Assembly (NCBI GenBank): GCA_023419875.1
Contig: JAEZXM010000441.1
Location: forward strand, 1-6,036
From: Pseudomonadota bacterium
Lineage (GTDB): Bacteria; Myxococcota; Myxococcia; Myxococcales; Anaeromyxobacteraceae
Reading direction: 5' to 3'
Length of the DNA: 6,036 nt
The notes beneath the pieces were generated by a model. It was given only the letters and a program-made list of their open reading frames with translations. It did no database searches and had not been told where the DNA came from. Below are positions 1 through 5,706 of the stretch, one piece after another. The first letter of the stretch is position 1. Every line of letters begins with the position of its first letter. Position numbers and translations under genes: made by a program.

Positions 1-873
1 GTACGAAAGCTCGCCCGCGAGCTGGGGGTGGACCTCGCCCAGGTCGAGGGCACCGGCCCCAAGGGGCGCATCGTCCAGCCAGACGTGCAGCGGTTCGTGA
101 AGGAGGCGCTCACGACCGGCGCCGGCGCCCGCGGCGTGGGCCTCGACCTCCCGCCCTGGCCGAAGGTGGACTTCGCGAAGTACGGCCCGGTGGAGGTGCA
201 GCCGCTCTCGCGCATCAAGCAGCTCTCGCGCGGCAACCTCTCGCGGAACTGGGTGATGATCCCGCACGTCACCCAGCACGACGAGGCCGACATCACCGAC
301 CTCGAGGCCTTCCGCGTCTCGCTCAACGAGGAGGCCGCGAAGGAGGGCGTGAAGGTCACGCTGCTCTCCTTCCTCGTCAAGGCGGCCGTCGCTGCGCTCC
401 GGAAGTTCCCCGAGGTGAACGCGTCGCTCGACGGCGACCAGCTCGTGCTGAAGCGCTACTTCCACATCGGCTTCGCCGCCGACACCGCCGGCGGCCTCGT
501 GGTTCCGGTGGTGAAGGACGCGGACAAGAAGGGCGTCCTCGAGATCGCCCGCGAGGTCGCCGCGCTCGCAGCCAGGGCGCGCGAGGGCAAGCTCCAGCTC
601 GCCGACATGCAGGGCGGGACGTTCTCCATCTCCAGCCTCGGCGGCATCGGCGGCACCTTCTTCACCCCGCTCATCAACGCCCCCGAGGTCGCGATCCTGG
701 GCGCCTCCCGGAGCGTCACGAAGCCGGTCTGGGACGGAGCGGGCTTCCAGCCGCGTCTCATGCTCCCGCTCTCGCTCTCGTACGATCACCGCGTCGTCGA
801 CGGCGCGCTCGCGGCGCGGTTCGTGACCTACCTCTCGCAGGTGCTGAAGGACATGCGCCGCGCGATGCTCTAG
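1..873 (+). CDS. aceF: Pyruvate dehydrogenase E2, dihydrolipoamide acetyltransferase (3' part)
   Basis: This is the E2 core enzyme of the pyruvate dehydrogenase complex. It moves the acetyl group from lipoamide to CoA in the cytoplasm. The frame is open from base 1, so the gene starts outside the window, and the GTG at 28 is an internal valine codon. Visible residues 1 to about 33 (VRKLARELGVDL, then GTGPKGRI) are the peripheral subunit-binding domain that docks E1 or E3. A short linker follows, and the catalytic domain runs from about residue 64 to the end at 290. The active-site motif DHRVVDG is intact, with His at 787-789 and Asp at 799-801. NWVMIPHVTQ and NAPEVAILG match the E. coli AceF type more closely than 2-oxoglutarate or branched-chain E2, from memory of those families. 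The N-terminal lipoyl domains must lie to the left. The TAG stop is six bases before malQ, which suggests cotranscription. Confidence 0.93.
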   Translation, partial: VRKLARELGVDLAQVEGTGPKGRIVQPDVQRFVKEALTTGAGARGVGLDLPPWPKVDFAKYGPVEVQPLSRIKQLSRGNLSRNWVMIPHVTQHDEADITDLEAFRVSLNEEAAKEGVKVTLLSFLVKAAVAALRKFPEVNASLDGDQLVLKRYFHIGFAADTAGGLVVPVVKDADKKGVLEIAREVAALAARAREGKLQLADMQGGTFSISSLGGIGGTFFTPLINAPEVAILGASRSVTKPVWDGAGFQPRLMLPLSLSYDHRVVDGALAARFVTYLSQVLKDMRRAML

Positions 874-879
874 CGCCCC

Positions 880-2430
880 ATGGACCACCGCGGCCTGCCC
901 GACGTCCTCCGCGAGCGGCACGCCGGCGTCCTGCTCCATCCGACCTCCTTGCCCGGCCCGTACGGCGTCGGCGACCTCGGCCCCGAGGCGCGCCGCTTCG
1001 CCGAGTGGCTCGCCCGGGCCGGGGCCCGCTTCTGGCAGGTCCTGCCGCTCGGCCCACCGGCCGCGTTGCCCGTCGAGGCGCCGGTCGAGGATTGCCCGTA
1101 CGTCTCCTGGGCGTCGCTCGCCGGGAACCCGTACCTCCTCTCGCTCGACGATCTCCACGCGGATGGGCTGCTCGAGGCCGGCGAGCTCGACGCGCCCGCC
1201 TTCGGCGACGGCCCGATCGATTTCTTGAAGGTGTACCCCTGGAAGCTCGAGCGGCTCCGGCGCGCCGCCGACCGGATGCTCGCGGGCCGCTCGCCCGGGC
1301 TTCGCGAGGTGTTCGAGTCCTTCCGCGCCGACGTGGGTTGGGCGCGCGACGCCGCGCTCTTCGCGGCGATCCGCGCCCGCCACGGCGAGCCCTGGTGGAC
1401 CTGGCCCGCGCCGCTCCGCGAGCGCGAGCCCGCCGCGCTCGCCGCATTCGAGAAGGGCGCCCCAGGGGAGGTGGATCGCGGGATCGCGCTCCAGTTCCTG
1501 TTCGAGCGCCAGTGGGCGAGGCTGCGTGCCCACGCCCGCGCGCGCGGCGTCCTCTTGTTCGGCGACGTGCCCATCTACGTCTCGCCCGACAGCGCCGACG
1601 TCTGGGCGAACCCGGGCGTGTTCGACCTCGCCTTCACGCCGGACGGTGCGCTCGCCCTCCAGAACGGCACGCCGCCGGACGAGTTCACGCGCGAGGGGGC
1701 GCTGTGGGGCGGTCCGCTCTACGACTGGGAGTGGATGGCCCGGGACGACTACGCCTGGTGGCGCCTCCGCCTCGCCCGGGCGCTCGCCCACGCCGACCTC
1801 GTCCGGATCGACCACTTCCGCGCGCTGTCCGCCGCGTGGGGTGTCCCCGCCGGACGGCCGCCGCGTGAGGGACGCTGGGTGAAGGGCCCCGGCCTCCGGT
1901 TCTTCGAGGTGGTGGAGCAGCACATGGGCCGGCTGCCGTTGTGCGCCGAGGACCTCGGCGCCATCGACGCCGACGTGGTCGCGCTCCGCGAGGCCGCCGG
2001 CCTCCCGGGGATGCGGATCCTGCACTACGCCTTCGGCGGCGACGCCCGGAACCCGCACCTCCCCCACAACCACCCGGAGTCGTGCGTCGCCTACCCCGGC
2101 AACCACGACAACGACACGACCAAGGGCTGGTGGCGAAAGCTCGACCCCCGCGCCCGCGCGCACGCCCAGCACTACCTCGGCAGGCACGGCGACGACATCG
2201 CCTGGGACCTCGTCCGCGCCTGCCTCGCCTCCCCCGCACGCCTCGCGGTGCTCCAGATGCAGGATCTCCTCGCCCTCGACTCCGACGCGCGGATGAACGA
2301 CCCCGAGTCGTACGGACGGCTCCCGCGCGCCGAGTGGCCGAACTGGAGATGGCGCCTCCGCCCCGGCGCGGCCGACGAGCGGACCGCGGAGCGGTTCCGG
2401 TTCCTGGTGGAGCTCTACGGGCGGTTCTGA
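880..2430 (+). CDS. malQ: 4-alpha-glucanotransferase (amylomaltase, GH77)
   Basis: This enzyme transfers alpha-1,4-glucan segments between maltodextrins and releases glucose. It acts in the cytoplasm in maltose and glycogen breakdown. At 516 residues it fits the short bacterial form (about 500). The N terminus carries GVLLHPTSLPGPYGVGDLG, a family hallmark. Further blocks are GDVPIYVSPDSADVWANP and LWGGPLYDWEW. The three catalytic carboxylates are present: nucleophile D311 in RIDHFR, acid/base E357 in CAEDLG, and D410 in GNHDNDT. Two deviations stand out. The last motif normally reads GTHDN, and the loop after LPLGP (about residues 60-72) is longer than usual and ends CPY instead of SPYQ. ATG 880 is the first start after an in-frame TAG two codons upstream, and it leaves about 14 residues before the conserved block. 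No clear Shine-Dalgarno is visible, so translation may depend on ribosomes finishing aceF. The partner gene aceF has no obvious glucan link. Confidence 0.95.
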   Translation: MDHRGLPDVLRERHAGVLLHPTSLPGPYGVGDLGPEARRFAEWLARAGARFWQVLPLGPPAALPVEAPVEDCPYVSWASLAGNPYLLSLDDLHADGLLEAGELDAPAFGDGPIDFLKVYPWKLERLRRAADRMLAGRSPGLREVFESFRADVGWARDAALFAAIRARHGEPWWTWPAPLREREPAALAAFEKGAPGEVDRGIALQFLFERQWARLRAHARARGVLLFGDVPIYVSPDSADVWANPGVFDLAFTPDGALALQNGTPPDEFTREGALWGGPLYDWEWMARDDYAWWRLRLARALAHADLVRIDHFRALSAAWGVPAGRPPREGRWVKGPGLRFFEVVEQHMGRLPLCAEDLGAIDADVVALREAAGLPGMRILHYAFGGDARNPHLPHNHPESCVAYPGNHDNDTTKGWWRKLDPRARAHAQHYLGRHGDDIAWDLVRACLASPARLAVLQMQDLLALDSDARMNDPESYGRLPRAEWPNWRWRLRPGAADERTAERFRFLVELYGRF

Positions 2431-2471
2431 AAAGCGAGCGCTCCCCCGGCAGGGTTGGAGACCTACATCCC

Positions 2472-2491
2472 CCGGCGATTAGGTTCGCCGG
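2472..2491 (+). promoter_or_regulatory. Perfect inverted repeat abutting the lipoprotein start codon
   Basis: CCGGCGA at 2472-2478 and its exact reverse complement TCGCCGG at 2485-2491 enclose the 6-base loop TTAGGT. The right arm ends on the base directly before ATG 2492. The only Shine-Dalgarno-like triplet nearby, AGG at 2481-2483, sits in the loop. In RNA it would be a 7-bp GC-rich stem at the ribosome landing site; in DNA it could be an operator. No T-tract follows, so it is a poor terminator for malQ. The structure is seen directly; any regulatory role is inferred. Confidence 0.45.
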
Positions 2492-4072
2492 ATGCCAAGC
2501 CGCCGCTCGATCGCCCTCCTGGCTCCAGCCCTGCTCTCGCTCGTCGCCTGCGGCGGCGGCGGAGCCGGCGAACCTCGCCTCGAGGTGCCGTACGGCGCGC
2601 CGGTCGAGGTCTGGCGCGACGGGGGCTGCTTCTCCTCCTGGTGCCAGACCGGCTGGTACGCTTCACCCGCGGTCGTGGACCTCGACGGCGTCGGTGACGG
2701 CGGCCTGGCCGTGGTCTGGGGATCCTACGACCTCGTCGCGCTCGAGGCGGGCACCGGGGAGCTCCGCTGGCGCGCGGGCAGCAGCGCGCGCGTCTGGCCG
2801 AGCCCGGCGATCGCGGACCTCGACGGCGACGGCACGCTCGAGATCGCGGTCGGGCGCAGCGGCGACGAGCTGACCGTGTACACCGCCTCCGGCTCCGTGG
2901 AGTGGTCCGTCCACCCCTTCGGCGCCGGCGAGGTCCGCACGCTGGCGATCGCACCGGGGATGATCGGCGGCGGTCACCTCGCGGTCCTGGTCGGCCGCGC
3001 CTCGGGTGGCGCGACGAGGCAGCTCTCCGCGTACGGCCCCACCGGCGCGGTGCTCTCCGGCTGGCCCGCGCGCCGCGACGGCGAGGACGGGTACGGGTGG
3101 GGCATGTTCAACCAGAACGTGGCGGTGGACGACCTCGACGGCGACGGCGACGCCGAGGTGATCGGCCCGACCGACACCCACTACATCACGGCGCTCGATC
3201 ACGCCGGAAACCAGCTCGGCGTGAACGCGCGCTACGCTGACCGGAGCGTCTGGAGCGAGGTCGGCGTGCACGTCTCGGACGCGGTGGACCTCCGGGGCTG
3301 GGCGGACTGCGGCACCGAGCACCGGCCCAACTTCGCTGACAGCGCACCCGTCATCGCCGACCTCGACGGCGACGGGACGCGCGAGGTCGTGGTCGTCGGG
3401 AACGTCTACGACTGCGGCGCCGAACCGTACCGGAGCCTCTACCAGATGCCGTTCATCCTGAAGGCGGACCGGACCCGCTGGAGCGGCTCGGGCTTCGACT
3501 GGACCGTGCTTCCGAGCCCGCGTTCCGGCTCCGGACCCCGGTCGGAGGACCACGGCGTCATCGAGAGCGTGCTCCCCAACCCCGCGGTCGCGGACCTCGA
3601 CGGCGACGGGGTGAAGGAGATCCTCTACCCGTCCTACGACGGCCGCCTCCACGCGCTCTGGCTCGACAGGACCGAGCACGGCCGCTGGCCGTTCACGGTG
3701 CCCGGTCCGGGGTACGCGTTCGCGTCCGAGCCGGCGGTCGCCGATCTCGACGGCGACGGCAGCGCGGAGGTGGTCTTCGCCTCCTGGCCGAGGAAGGCCT
3801 CGAATGCCCGCGGGAAGCTCATCATCCTCGACGCGCAGGGGCGCCTCGCCCACGCCGTCGAGCTCCCGCCCGCGCGCTCCGGCGGCTGGAACGGCGGCCT
3901 GGGCGCGCCGACCCTCGCGCGCCTCACCGAGGGCGGCGACGTGCACGTCTTCCTCGGCACGTCGGGGAGCGGCGTCGTGGCCTATCGGATCCCCGGAACC
4001 GCGGGCGCGCAGATCCTCTGGGGGACCGGCCGCGGGAGCCTTTTACGGCGGGGCGTGCCCGCCGATCCGTGA
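2492..4072 (+). CDS. Secreted lipoprotein with six Asp-box (FG-GAP/VCBS-type) repeats
   Basis: The specific function is unknown. The N terminus has basic residues (MPSRR), a hydrophobic stretch, and the lipobox LVAC with Cys at residue 20. It should be cleaved by signal peptidase II and lipid-anchored. The residue after the Cys is Gly, not Asp, so outer-membrane sorting is plausible. Six Asp-box loops of the form DLDGxG begin at residues 63, 109, 214, 290, 368 and 418, usually preceded by a P-A-hydrophobic-A strand and followed by an E-V/I hydrophobic strand. This is the calcium-binding pattern of FG-GAP/VCBS beta-propellers. A degenerate seventh unit may lie at about residues 472-490. Cysteines 46/51 and 273/308 could form disulfides. 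The C terminus contains WGTGRGSLLRRG, resembling an end motif I recall from similar surface proteins. At 526 residues it looks complete. Roles in adhesion, polymer binding or assembly are possible, but nothing here decides. Start ATG 2492 is fixed by the signal peptide, while the ribosome site is weak. Confidence 0.85.
   Translation: MPSRRSIALLAPALLSLVACGGGGAGEPRLEVPYGAPVEVWRDGGCFSSWCQTGWYASPAVVDLDGVGDGGLAVVWGSYDLVALEAGTGELRWRAGSSARVWPSPAIADLDGDGTLEIAVGRSGDELTVYTASGSVEWSVHPFGAGEVRTLAIAPGMIGGGHLAVLVGRASGGATRQLSAYGPTGAVLSGWPARRDGEDGYGWGMFNQNVAVDDLDGDGDAEVIGPTDTHYITALDHAGNQLGVNARYADRSVWSEVGVHVSDAVDLRGWADCGTEHRPNFADSAPVIADLDGDGTREVVVVGNVYDCGAEPYRSLYQMPFILKADRTRWSGSGFDWTVLPSPRSGSGPRSEDHGVIESVLPNPAVADLDGDGVKEILYPSYDGRLHALWLDRTEHGRWPFTVPGPGYAFASEPAVADLDGDGSAEVVFASWPRKASNARGKLIILDAQGRLAHAVELPPARSGGWNGGLGAPTLARLTEGGDVHVFLGTSGSGVVAYRIPGTAGAQILWGTGRGSLLRRGVPADP
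2678..3760 (+). repeat. Six coding Asp-box repeat units within the lipoprotein gene
   Basis: The 18-base units for DLDGxG lie at 2678-2695, 2816-2833, 3131-3148, 3359-3376, 3593-3610 and 3743-3760. Units two to five share an identical 17-base core, and the sixth differs only by GAT for GAC. The first unit is degenerate (DLDGVG). Spacings are 46, 105, 76, 78 and 50 codons, so the copies are dispersed loops of a propeller rather than a tandem DNA array. The near identity at DNA level follows from the fixed peptide plus strong codon bias, though local recombination between copies is possible. Confidence 0.8.
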
Positions 4073-4074
4073 GC

Positions 4075-4117
4075 ACCGGGCGCCCGGTCCGCGGGCCGTT
4101 CACGCCGGGAAACGGCC
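4075..4117 (+). terminator. Palindrome and hairpin after the lipoprotein gene, possible terminator
   Basis: Two symmetric elements follow the TGA at 4070-4072 directly. ACCGGGCGCCCGGT at 4075-4088 is a perfect 14-base palindrome. GGCCGTT at 4094-4100 pairs exactly with AACGGCC at 4111-4117 around a 10-base loop. The second arm overlaps another 10-base palindrome, AACGGCCGTT at 4111-4120. There is no T-tract, so this is not a classical intrinsic terminator, but hairpins without U-runs are frequent at gene ends in very GC-rich genomes. The position fits an end of the lipoprotein transcript. Confidence 0.35.
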
Positions 4118-4176
4118 GTTCTGGAACTCTCCACCCCCCCGGCTCATCGGGCGCAACGTCGCAGCCGGCGATCCCC

Positions 4177-4228
4177 CTCCACTCCGACGGCCCACTTCGG
4201 TCATACTGCGCGCTCCCCTCCGACGGCC
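4177..4228 (+). repeat. Imperfect 16-bp direct repeat upstream of gdhA
   Basis: CTCCACTCCGACGGCC at 4177-4192 and CTCCCCTCCGACGGCC at 4213-4228 match at 15 of 16 bases and are offset by exactly 36 bases. Flanking bases do not match, so the similarity has sharp edges. The copies bracket the only AT-richer spot of the intergenic region (TCATACT at 4201-4207). They could be binding sites for a regulator of gdhA or a relic of a small duplication. Confidence 0.45.
4202..4207 (+). promoter_or_regulatory. Possible -10 element of the gdhA promoter
   Basis: CATACT matches the housekeeping -10 consensus at four of six positions and lies 54 bases before the gdhA start. No recognisable -35 hexamer is found 16-18 bases upstream, and no sigma-54 type -24/-12 pair was seen. 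If it is used, transcription would begin near 4214, inside the second copy of the direct repeat. This is a weak call. Confidence 0.2.
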
Positions 4229-4249
4229 GGACCGCGCCGGAATACCCCG

Positions 4250-4256
4250 AAGGGAG
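4250..4256 (+). promoter_or_regulatory. Ribosome binding site of gdhA
   Basis: AAGGGAG ends five bases before ATG 4262. This purine run is the clearest Shine-Dalgarno-like sequence in the window. It favours ATG 4262 over the in-frame ATG at codon 6. Confidence 0.65.
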
Positions 4257-4261
4257 CAACC

Positions 4262-5614
4262 ATGTCTGCCGTGAAGATGGATGCAGGGCTGGAAGGTGTT
4301 TACCAGGACGTCCTGAAGCGCAACCCCGGAGAAGCCGAGTTCCACCAGGCCGTGCACGAGGTCCTCGAGACCATCGGGCCGGTGCTCCAGAAGCACCCCG
4401 AGTTCAAGGACCGCAAGATCATCGAGCGCATCTGCGAGCCGGAGCGCCAGATCATCTTCCGCGTGCCGTGGCAGGACGACCGGGGCGAGTTCCACGTCAA
4501 CCGCGGCTTCCGCGTCCAGTACAACAGCGCGATCGGCCCGTACAAGGGCGGCCTCCGCTTCCACCCGTCCGTCTACCTCGGGATCATCAAGTTCCTGGGG
4601 TTCGAGCAGATCTTCAAGAACGCGCTCACCGGCCTCCCCATCGGCGGCGGCAAGGGCGGCTCGGACTTCGATCCGAAGGGCAAGAGCGACAACGAGATCA
4701 TGCGGTTCTGCCAGAGCTTCATGACCGAGCTCTGGCGGTACGTCGGCGAGTACACCGACGTGCCCGCCGGCGACATCGGCGTGGGCGGCCGCGAGATCGG
4801 CTACATGTTCGGCCAGTTCAAGCGGCTCACCGCGAAGTACGAGTCCGGCGTCATCACCGGCAAGGGGCTCGACTACGGCGGCTCGCTCGTGCGCACCGAG
4901 GCGACGGGCTACGGCGCCACCTTCTTCGTGGACGAGATGCTGAAGGTCCGCAAGGAGTCGTTCGACGGGAAGAAGTGCGTCGTGTCCGGCTCCGGCAACG
5001 TCGCCATCTACACGATCGAGAAGATCGCGCAGCTCGGCGGCAAGACCGTCGCCTGCTCCGACTCCAACGGCTACGTCTTCGACGAGAAGGGCATCGACCT
5101 CGACCTCGTGAAGCAGCTCAAGGAGGTCGAGCGGCGCCGCATCAAGGACTACGTCGAGTACCGCAAGCACGCGAAGTACGTCGAGGGCGGCAACATCTGG
5201 GAGATCCCCTGCCAGGTGGCGATGCCGTCGGCGACGCAGAACGAGATCAACGGCAAGGACGCCGCCACCCTCGTGAAGAACGGCTGCATCGCCGTCGGCG
5301 AGGGCGCGAACATGCCCACCACGCCGGAGGGCATCAAGGTCTTCCTCGACGCGAAGATCGCCTACGGCCCGGGCAAGGCCGCGAACGCCGGCGGCGTCGC
5401 GACCTCCGCCCGCGAGATGCAGCAGAACGCGAGCCGCGACAGCTGGACGTTCGAGTACACGGAGAAGCGGCTGGCGAACATCATGAAGAACATCCACCAG
5501 ACCTGCTACGAGACCGCCGAGGAGTTCGGCGCGAAGGGCAACTACGTGGTGGGCGCCAACATCGCCGGCTTCCTCAAGGTGGCGAAGGCGATGGTCGCGC
5601 ACGGCCTCGTGTAG
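4262..5614 (+). CDS. gdhA: Glutamate dehydrogenase, hexameric type, probably NADP-dependent
   Basis: It interconverts 2-oxoglutarate plus ammonium and glutamate, linking the TCA cycle to nitrogen assimilation in the cytoplasm. At 450 residues it matches the small hexameric family (E. coli GdhA, 447). The substrate domain has IGPYKGGLRFHP with K95, K119, and the catalytic lysine K131 in LPIGGGKGGSDFDPKGKSD. The conserved aspartate is D171 in DIGVGGREIG. A Rossmann nucleotide-binding fold follows, with GSGNVA at 243-248 and SDSNG near 266-270. The latter resembles the NADP-type E. coli sequence, so NADP is inferred, not proven. GGVATSAREMQQN at 377-389 carries the late substrate-contact serine. 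All key residues are present and the gene looks intact. It is separated from both neighbours and is probably monocistronic, with its own upstream region and a hairpin downstream. Lys/Glu codons are almost all AAG/GAG, as expected for this genome. Confidence 0.97.
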   Translation: MSAVKMDAGLEGVYQDVLKRNPGEAEFHQAVHEVLETIGPVLQKHPEFKDRKIIERICEPERQIIFRVPWQDDRGEFHVNRGFRVQYNSAIGPYKGGLRFHPSVYLGIIKFLGFEQIFKNALTGLPIGGGKGGSDFDPKGKSDNEIMRFCQSFMTELWRYVGEYTDVPAGDIGVGGREIGYMFGQFKRLTAKYESGVITGKGLDYGGSLVRTEATGYGATFFVDEMLKVRKESFDGKKCVVSGSGNVAIYTIEKIAQLGGKTVACSDSNGYVFDEKGIDLDLVKQLKEVERRRIKDYVEYRKHAKYVEGGNIWEIPCQVAMPSATQNEINGKDAATLVKNGCIAVGEGANMPTTPEGIKVFLDAKIAYGPGKAANAGGVATSAREMQQNASRDSWTFEYTEKRLANIMKNIHQTCYETAEEFGAKGNYVVGANIAGFLKVAKAMVAHGLV

Positions 5615-5639
5615 CGGCCGCCGCGAGCGCGGATCCTCC

Positions 5640-5680
5640 GCAGCCCCCGTGCCGGCGCGCCGCGCCGTCGCGGGGGCTGC
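5640..5680. terminator. Strong hairpin between convergent genes, likely bidirectional terminator
   Basis: GCAGCCCCCG at 5640-5649 pairs perfectly with CGGGGGCTGC at 5671-5680. This gives a 10-bp stem, extendable by a G-T and a G-C pair, around a GC-rich interior that holds its own small inverted repeat (GGCGC 5654-5658 with GCGCC 5662-5666). It lies 26 bases past the gdhA stop and 27 bases past the stop of the convergent minus-strand gene, an ideal place for a shared terminator. No T-run follows on either strand. A second 10-base palindrome, GGGGATCCCC, lies at 5690-5699. Confidence 0.6.
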
Positions 5681-5706
5681 TCCGCTTCCGGGGATCCCCC
5701 GCGCCG

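Noticed and set aside
1685..2239. Arg/Gly-rich open frames in malQ on both strands (also at 758-1447, 870-1574 and 1005-1868)
   Set aside because: They have extreme Arg, Ala, Gly, Pro or Ser composition typical of out-of-frame reading in high-GC DNA, and they overlap a certain gene.
2455..2482. TTGGAG ... GATTAG as a -35/-10 pair for the lipoprotein gene
   Set aside because: Each half matches only three of six consensus positions, and the -10 overlaps the inverted repeat. It is no better than chance.
2678..3760. Repeated 17-base cores considered as a CRISPR or other repeat array
   Set aside because: Spacings are irregular, the copies are in one reading frame, and each encodes a calcium-binding loop. 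The protein explains them.
2663..3946. A 427-codon open frame on the minus strand within the lipoprotein gene
   Set aside because: Its recurrent VAVEVGD/VRD segments are the mirror image of the Asp-box codons. It has no ribosome site or recognisable domain.
3804..4274. A plus-strand frame running from the lipoprotein gene across the intergenic region into gdhA
   Set aside because: Most of it is a frame-shifted reading of the lipoprotein gene, and the intergenic tail has no start with a ribosome site and no family features.
4100..5602. A 500-codon open frame on the minus strand covering nearly all of gdhA
   Set aside because: Its translation is a low-complexity mix of Leu, Val, Ala, Asp and Arg, as expected from reading GC-biased codons backwards. 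gdhA on the plus strand has every family motif. Antisense frames over glutamate dehydrogenase genes are a known artefact of codon bias.
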